The notes below the pieces were generated by a model. It was not told the DNA's origin. It searched no databases and saw only the letters and a list, made by a program, of their open reading frames with translations. Below, in pieces: positions 58,026-64,000 of a DNA stretch of 64,000 nt. Source of the stretch: Liquidambar formosana (Eukaryota; Streptophyta; Magnoliopsida; Saxifragales; Altingiaceae); contig CM077823.1 of the NCBI GenBank assembly GCA_039720395.1, positions 10,248,107 through 10,312,106 of the forward strand. The letters run 5' to 3'. How positions within the stretch are numbered: the stretch's first letter is position 1; every line of letters begins with the position of its first letter. A program made the translations under genes and the position numbers.

Positions 58026-58192
58026 ATAAAAAGAATAATTGTAATCATAAAGGTTTTTTCTTGGACGAAAAACAAGGCCCAAAGCTTCATACGTATGTTG
58101 TAAATTTTTTACTTAATGGGTCTTTTTTCACCCATTAATTATATTAAGCTATATTTTATGGCTCATAATCAATGGAAGATTCAATGCCTTAC

Positions 58193-58225
58193 CATCACAC
58201 CGGCCTGCTAAATAGATGCATAGTG
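58193..58225 (-). other. Candidate LRK10L microexon E4 (33 bp)
   Basis: On the minus strand it lies between TTTCAAACAG and GTAAGG. In phase 1 it reads (A)LCIYLAGRCD plus G, open, with a short hydrophobic start similar to E2. Confidence 0.5.
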
Positions 58226-58711
58226 CTGTTTGAAACATATCAAAAGAAAGCAAATAGAATATGACATCAGCTGGAAACATATTGAAAAAAAGCTTCAAAT
58301 TCAATGAAAGAAGCACGAAGGTGGGAAAATATTGATATATTCTGTCTGACCTCTCCTGCGGAAATGAAAGAACCATAAAAGGTGCGAAAATACTATTCTT
58401 TCTTTCTTCTCCTGCGGACTCCCAATTCCAATTGATGACTCAGTGCCACCTTTGAAGTTAATGCCAAAATCATGGCCATTTTGGTTTTGAAATGATGAAA
58501 AAAAAGAAGAGAGGAAAGCACATGAGTAACACCCATAGGAAAAAGGAGTCAGCTTGATTGGACTACTCGATATAAAATTTTACTGATAAAGTATTTTGCT
58601 TTCGTGGAAAAACGAAGTATTTTCGGATTTTAATACTTAATGGTCAGTTTTTACATGCATATTAAAGCTATATTTCATAGTTCATAATCAGGGAAAGCTC
58701 CAATGCCTTAC

Positions 58712-58753
58712 CAGTAGCTAGGAATCCCCAAGAGATATATAACGTTTTTCCTA
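58712..58753 (-). other. Candidate LRK10L microexon E5 (42 bp), acceptor damaged
   Basis: On the minus strand it reads (x)GKTLYISWGFLAT plus G in phase 1, with the GTAAGG donor intact. The acceptor position is TTTCAAACGG where the other copies have AG, so it is probably not spliced as it stands. Confidence 0.4.
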
Positions 58754-59027
58754 CCGTTTGAAAAACAAAGGAAAACTAAATAAGATATAAGGATGGAAAT
58801 GGATTGAGAAGATGCTTCTAATTCAAGGAAAGAACTATAAAGATATGTGTGTGAGAGAGAGAGAGAGATAGATTCCTCACCGAACGCGAGATCAGAGAAA
58901 TTGGCTGCACAATCCATGTGATGAATAGCGTCAGCATACTAAAGGAGTTGAATCTTAAAGCTCCAAAGGGTGGTTATGAATATACAAGCTAGGTAAAAAG
59001 ACCACATACACACACATATACATATAT

Positions 59028-59412
59028 ATTCCTATTATAAGGGCACTTGGTATTAGTATCAAGTGTACTCTAAAATTCTATTTAGTGATTTGTATTTTAT
59101 GAATCCAACTGTTAAATTAAATAATCTTCCCATGTAGGTGACATTTTATGCCAAAAATCAAGTTGATTAGAGATTGATTGCTATTCGATCTAAAATGAAT
59201 ATCTTTTAATCAATAACAATCGCTCATTTATGAACATTTCGAATGAAACAGTTCTTAATCTTAGATCAACTTGATTTTTGACATACATGACCAACATATG
59301 AATTAAATTTAATCTAACGATTGGTTTGGCCAAATATGAATCATACGTAAGAGTTTTGGAGTGAACCTGATGAAAAATTGTGTCAGGTGCACCTGATAAT
59401 AGATAATAGAAG
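59028..59412. mobile_element. Fold-back element F2
   Basis: It is related to F1. GTATCAAGTGTACTCTAAAA at the left faces GTGCACCTGATAATAGATAA at the right, and the arms share ATCAA(G/C)TTGATTTTTG words. Confidence 0.75.
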
Positions 59413-59431
59413 GACTATGTATATATGAGAT

Positions 59432-59795
59432 AGATCTGTTGATACCTGGTAAAAGACTTTTTACTCTTACACGTCTTGATATATATCTTTTTATAAGAAT
59501 AATATTTCGTCAATCCAACCATTAAATTAGATACTCTACTTATGCACATCATGCATACCAAATTTCAAGTTAATCGAAGATCTATGTGATCAATAAGGTG
59601 TCCCAAATTATAATTTTATTTGTAAAAGAAATACAAGTTTATGGATAAAATACTTTCTGATATTCGATTAACTTGAAATTTGGTGTGCATGACATGCATG
59701 AGTAGAGTATTTAATCTAACGATTGGATTAGTGAATTATTATTTCTAATTGATAGGTGCAAGAATAAAAAGTTTTACACTAGGTTTCAACGGATC
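59432..59795. mobile_element. Fold-back element F3
   Basis: AGATCTGTTGATACCTGGTA and the complement of GATCCGTTGAAACCTAGTGT are the ends. The arms pair through TTCAAGTTAATCGAAGATC against TTCGATTAACTTGAAATTT. Confidence 0.8.
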
Positions 59796-59821
59796 CCTCC
59801 CTATATATATAGTCTCTTTCT

Positions 59822-60153
59822 CTTGATGTTAACCTCACGCAATTTTGTATAAGGTCACCCTCCAAAAATCTATTTGTGACTTATATTTTGCGAAACTAAC
59901 CATTGAATTACATAGCCTTCTCATCTATGCATGTGTTGATTTGAGACTGATTGTTATTTGATCCAAAACTTATATTTTTTAATCAATGAAAATCACTTAT
60001 TTTAGAAATTTATGGATGAAGCAATTCTTAAACTCGGATCAACTTAATTTTGGTATGCATGATGCTAGTCCAACGATTGGTCTAGCAAACCATGAATCAC
60101 ACAAAGTTTTAGAAGGTGACCTTATGTAAAGCTGCTTGAGGTTAAGCTCAAGG
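59822..60153. mobile_element. Fold-back element F4
   Basis: CTTGATGTTAACCTCACGC and the complement of CTTGAGCTTAACCTCAAGC are the ends, with GTATAAGGTCACC against GGTGACCTTATGTA just inside. Confidence 0.8.
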
Positions 60154-60396
60154 AAAGGGGACTAATATATATATATGATTAGGATCAAGGTATAGGAATT
60201 AGTAATTCATAATTAGTATGCATTATTTTAATAGATACATGCATGGTGGTTCATGTACTTGGTATAGTTCTTGTATAAAGTATTGGGTATGGTACATGTA
60301 TTAGTTATTAAGTGGGTTCATGTATGTGGTAAGTTCATGGAATAGTTGTCTAGGGAAGTGAAATGTTAATGGATGAAATTTATGAGTGATGTATCT

Positions 60397-60535
60397 GTTG
60401 GAAATATACCACATTTCACATTGGTTAATTATATTACCTTAACGTGGTTTCATATACCTAATTGGGCCTCCACTTATAAGTTTAGGTTTGTAGGTTGAAA
60501 ACTTAACATGTTATCAGAGAATGTCGTTTTGGGGC
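60397..60535 (+). mobile_element. Copia LTR start fragment
   Basis: TGTTGGAAATATACCACATT opens a stretch that shares CACTTATAAGTTTAGG, GGTTGAAAACTTAACAT with the LTR at 60622. It breaks off after TTATCAGAG. Confidence 0.45.
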
Positions 60536-60621
60536 CCGTTATATTCGTGAGCCTGTTTTTATTGTCCACATGACAAGTCTATTTCTATCTTGTTAGGCCT
60601 GTACATGCACATGAGAGAGAG

Positions 60622-60964
60622 TGTTGGAAATAAACCTTGACATGACTTCAAATATCTGTTTAGACTCTCAATTTATAAGTTTAGGCTTTTAAATTGGAAA
60701 CTTAACATTATCTCCTAGTAAAGGGGTCTTACCTTATATACAATGTTAGTGAGACCAAAGTGAGTAAGAAACCAAGTGGCCAGAAGCAAGTTACAAAGAA
60801 AATTTTGTGTTTTGAGAGTCTCTTGCGGGTGTGTGTACGAGTTCTGTACGATCCTCAAGGTGTATTTCTCCATGAGATCTATATATCAATAGTTTGTGTG
60901 AGTGTGCCCACTATATTGTACAATCTACACTTGTAGTAGTTGTGTGTGCCTTCAAATTCCAACA
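60622..60964 (+). mobile_element. Small copia-type LTR with primer-site remnant
   Basis: TGTTGGAA at 60622 and TTCCAACA at 60957-60964 are exact inverted ends. Directly after it, TGCTATCAAACGC resembles the copia primer-binding sequence TGGTATCAGAGC with changes. The 343-bp length suits a small copia or TRIM element. No gag frame follows. Confidence 0.6.
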
Positions 60965-61004
60965 AAGTGCTATCAAACGCTTCTGATCTACCCAACATAA
61001 GGGA

Positions 61005-61165
61005 TTTAATTTTTACATTAATTGATCTGTCAAATGGTGAGTGAAACTTGGTCATGTCAGTTATTTAGAATGTTGTTGAATCTTCTGAATCCAATGATTT
61101 AAGAATGATGTGCAAAAATTAATTAAGTAAGCTAATTTGACCATATTTTCGTGCTTTTCAACTCA
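61005..61165. repeat. Partial repeat of 56900-57290
   Basis: GGATTTAATTTTTACATTAATTGAT and TCTGAATCCAATGATTTAAG-type phrases recur at about 56900-57290 beside the microexon array, so the duplicated neighbourhood reaches at least this far. Confidence 0.5.
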
Positions 61166-61493
61166 TGGAGTGGCGGTTGCAAAGATTTCAATTTTTCCTT
61201 TTCATACAATTTATTGGGTATCAAATAGACAATTAGATAGCAATTAAGAGTCGTCCAAACCGACAATCCCTATAATGGCCGAGGTAGCCTGTTTAATCTA
61301 TCTAGAGGGTGTGTGTGTGTGAATTGGTAGAGAAAAGGGTAGAATTCTCTCACATTATAGTGGATTGTCTGGCTCTTAGTGGAAGGTATACTGCTTGATG
61401 CTTGAAATAGTTTCAATTTTAAAAAGGTGGGTGAATGTTTCGGTTCATTAATTTTTTTAGATAAAGCTATTCTTGATCGTGGGAGAATCTAAA

Positions 61494-61803
61494 GGGCTTG
61501 TTTGGTTGTTCAATTCGAAATTAAATAATTCATGAAATTTTACATATTATTAAAGGCACAATCTATCATCTTATCATCTTAAATTAACAAATTTTAAAAA
61601 ATAATAGTCATCATCACAAATAAGAGTGAAAATTCAAAATAGTTATATTTCATGAATTTCTTATAATTTATTTTACAACATCAACATAGTGATAACTCCA
61701 ACATTTTAAAATATTCTAATTTAGAGTGATGGATTTATGCCTTTAAACCTATGCGATTTTTTTTGAATTATTTAATTTCAAATTGGACGCCCAAACAAGC
61801 TCT
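61494..61803. mobile_element. MITE, family W, copy 3
   Basis: GGGCTTGTTTGGTTGTTCAA and the complement of GAGCTTGTTTGGGCGTCCAA are its ends. The interior matches copies 1 and 2, including TAGTGATAACTCCAAC. Confidence 0.75.
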
Positions 61804-62893
61804 TAGTTTCAACAAAAAATCGAGAATTGATTGTGAAGTATTTGGTCTTAGAAGTAAATTCAAATCCTTTTTTGATTTCTGTTAGGGAAGAGCCTATTGT
61901 AAGATCTTCATTTGTTGATTCTCAATTTTCTCTTTCTTAGGACTTTTACCAAGTTTCACCTTTAATAAATTTAGTTGATGATATTTACATTGAAGGCAGT
62001 TGTGTTGATGGTTTGGCAGCTAAGAGTCAATGTAGACTCGTTGGTGATGGAAGGGATGTTTGATGATAAATTGATCGGGGTACTCCGGATGGGTCAAGAA
62101 CTTGCTTCTTGTCAGAGGTCTCAGAGACCCATGAGTTGGATCTTCCTTAATTATCGATTGTTGGATTTGGGTGCTAGTCATGGCTAGTCTTCTAGAGGGT
62201 TGATCGCTTATGTAATTTGATTCGGGTTGAGGAAGGCTGCCTTAAGGAGTTTGAAGAGGTTTTGTTTTTTTTTGGTCCGTACGTTGGATTTGAAGAGGTG
62301 TGTTTCAGGCGTGACTGTCGGCAAAATAAAAAGAATTAAAAAAAAAAAAAAGATTAAAGAGAGAGGAGAAATTAGGTAGTGGCTCTTCCAAAAAAGCTGA
62401 TGGTAGGAATATGTTGATTTTGAAGGAAGCGGAAAAAACTTGGGAATTGTGTCAGGTGGAGATCAGGAGTTTGGGTAATGACGAGGAAGTATTAAATAGA
62501 TTAGTTGAATCGGAATCGAGGGAATGGATTTGTTTGAGAGGTATAATATTACTGCTATTTGCTAGTCTTTTGGGTGGTCGCTCGCTGCGAGGTTCTGTGT
62601 TGTTTTTTGTTTGGTGGTGTTGTTTTTGTGCCTTGATGGTGTTTGTTGCTTCTTAATTGTAGGGTACGTGGTTTTTCGGATGGATGTTTTTCGCATTGCT
62701 CCTTGCTTTTCCTCGCTGGGATTGTTGTGGTTGGGTTTTTTGCTGGCAGGGTCACTGCTGTTTAATCTTGCTATTCTTGATGCCCATATAAGTTTTATTT
62801 GTAGTTTGTTTTTTGTTTTTCATGTAGGCTGTTTTCGTTGTCTTTGCTTCTGGTGTTGTTTTGGTGCTTCTTGTTCAAGATAAGAGTTTTCAT

Positions 62894-62932
<39 letters not shown>

Positions 62933-64000
62933 AAAGAATTTTCATCTTGAGAGATTCCAATGTTGTCTTCAAGCTTTTCTCCTAGGAACCCATCAATCTT
63001 GCATTCTCATGTTGAAGATGCTTGTTGGCAGGTTAGTTCTTGTAGTTCACGCACTTGTTAAAAAATGTATGTTGTTGAGATTTGGTACTCCATCTATATC
63101 ACTTGTAAAGGATTTGTCCAGATGAGGAGTTTCAAATGTCATATGGGATTTAAAGGCCAGGACTAGGGGATATAGTGTGCTTTACTTGAGGAAATCGACC
63201 GACTACTTCAGCTAACCCAATAAAAGTCCTAAGTCTGTAAAATAGTCCGTCCATCAAGTCTTGTTAGTATCTTTCACATAGTGGATGTTTTTGGTGTCCA
63301 TGATTTTTCATCCAAGTTTTGCTTTTCCATGTAAATCACTTGTATTCATGTGATGAATATGTTTATGCTTCTATTCTATATTTTGATCGATAGACATGAT
63401 CCATCCACGACCCGTTGCCTTTGCGGGATTGACCACTCCATGGATTTGCTCCTTGGTTGTATCTCTAAGGAGTTAATTGTTTTCATATTTATTTGTTTTC
63501 CTCAATTATTTTCTTAATTATTTCTTTTATTCCTTGTTCTACAAGTACTACTAATTTCTTGGAATTTTAGCTTTTATTTCCTAGTTGTAAGCACTTTTTA
63601 TTTAGGGGAAAGTAGGTTAAAGTCCATATGCAATGACTTGTAGAGGCAAAAGTTCTTCTAAAATTCTTATGTAGAGACAATTACAAATTAAGGGTGAAAC
63701 GGTAACGTTTCATTATAGAGAAGGTTTTTTATTTTTTATTTTTTATTTTTTTATGATGTCATATTTGCACACTTGACAATTATTGTATGACGTGTAGAAG
63801 TATAACATGTTAAAAGGTTTAAATTTGAATTCTCCTCCATGATTTATGCATTAAATCATGGTATTCCTACCTTTCACGTATGTTAACAAATCTTCTCATA
63901 TCTCCATTCCTTATTTATGGATTAGACAATGGTATTTCTTTTTCAAATTTTCTCGGATTTGGTAAATTTGAATGTAAGAAGAAACCATTTTTTTTTAATT
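61804..64000. other. Right-end region, no gene recognised
   Basis: 62200-62880 is T/G-rich and gives overlapping hydrophobic frames (62411-62656, 62611-62883) that look composition-driven, perhaps LINE debris. A (GA)n run lies at about 62898-62930 and creates part of the 62838-63125 frame. 63130-64000 shows nothing recognisable. The missing ectodomain exon of the LRK10L gene was looked for on the minus strand and not found. Confidence 0.4.

Larger units (their letters stand above)
53390..58930 (-). repeat. Tandem array of LRK10L microexon modules
   Basis: A module of roughly 470-520 bp recurs. In plus-strand order: TTCTGACTTCTCATG...AATTGATG...CACTTTTGAA; then a GATAAAGTATTTT and TACTTAATGG(G)TCA stretch; then AAAGCTATATTT(C/T)(A/T)TGG and AATGCCTTAC at an exon donor; then the exon-like segment; then CAAAAGAAAACAAAATA. 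Five modules carry the exon-like segment, and a sixth partial module lies at about 57265-57400. They are separated by insertions at about 54560-56005 and 56400-57260. Confidence 0.75.

Noticed and set aside
62411..63125. Hydrophobic frames suggesting a membrane protein
   Set aside because: The DNA is T/G-rich and includes a (GA)n run; frames overlap in several phases and none has a coherent family pattern.
60160..64000. Ectodomain exon (GUB_WAK-type, cysteine-rich) for the LRK10L kinase
   Set aside because: I looked on the minus strand for cysteine-rich coding DNA and saw none; the exon is probably outside the window or lost.

Overview
This is AT-rich nuclear DNA from a flowering plant, most likely a eudicot. 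It holds long non-coding stretches, many poly-A and (TA)n tracts, plant-type receptor kinases, and dense Helitron, Mutator-like, hAT-like, copia and gypsy remnants. Only two convincing protein genes are visible, both receptor-like kinases on the minus strand. The rest is layered transposon DNA and segmental duplications. All family calls are from reading the sequence; no search was run.

Genes. (1) 24748-26715 is an intact, intronless 655-residue kinase of the At1g11050/SPARK type: signal peptide, 12-cysteine ectodomain, one membrane segment, RD kinase. (2) 52033-53177 is the kinase exon of an LRK10L/Lr10-type gene (non-RD, HFD instead of HRD). Upstream of it, between 53.7 and 58.8 kb, lie five copies of a microexon-like segment of 33, 57, 33, 33 and 42 bp. 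All are open in the same phase and all end in the same GTAAGG donor. This is the most unusual signal in the window. The ectodomain exon was not found and probably lies beyond 64 kb or is lost.

Layout. 0-10 kb: truncated gypsy-type LTR, copia 3' end, an orphan copy of the DNA upstream of the SPARK-type kinase, a MULE with perfect 9-bp target duplication, small MITEs. 10.4-16.4 kb: a minus-strand Helitron in a (TA)n tract, itself split by a 2.0 kb solo LTR, then a MITE split by a 2.1 kb solo LTR. 16.7-23.3 kb: Helitron end, SIRE-like LTR, a 1.26 kb segment between 221-bp direct repeats, Tat/Athila-like LTR. 23.4-28.5 kb: SPARK-type kinase and duplicated upstream DNA. 28.5-31 kb: hAT-like MITE split by a Helitron, and a 992-bp fold-back MULE. 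31.6-33.8 kb and 45.3-49.6 kb: two copies of one segmental duplication, each with private transposon insertions whose empty site survives in the other copy. 34-45 kb: Helitrons, MULEs, MITEs and a minisatellite; one Helitron carries an exon-like sequence. 50-64 kb: LRK10L exon, microexon array, four fold-back elements, a copia LTR and sequence with no recognisable gene.

The two kinases are not obviously co-regulated. The transposons explain most of the spacing and most of the short open frames.
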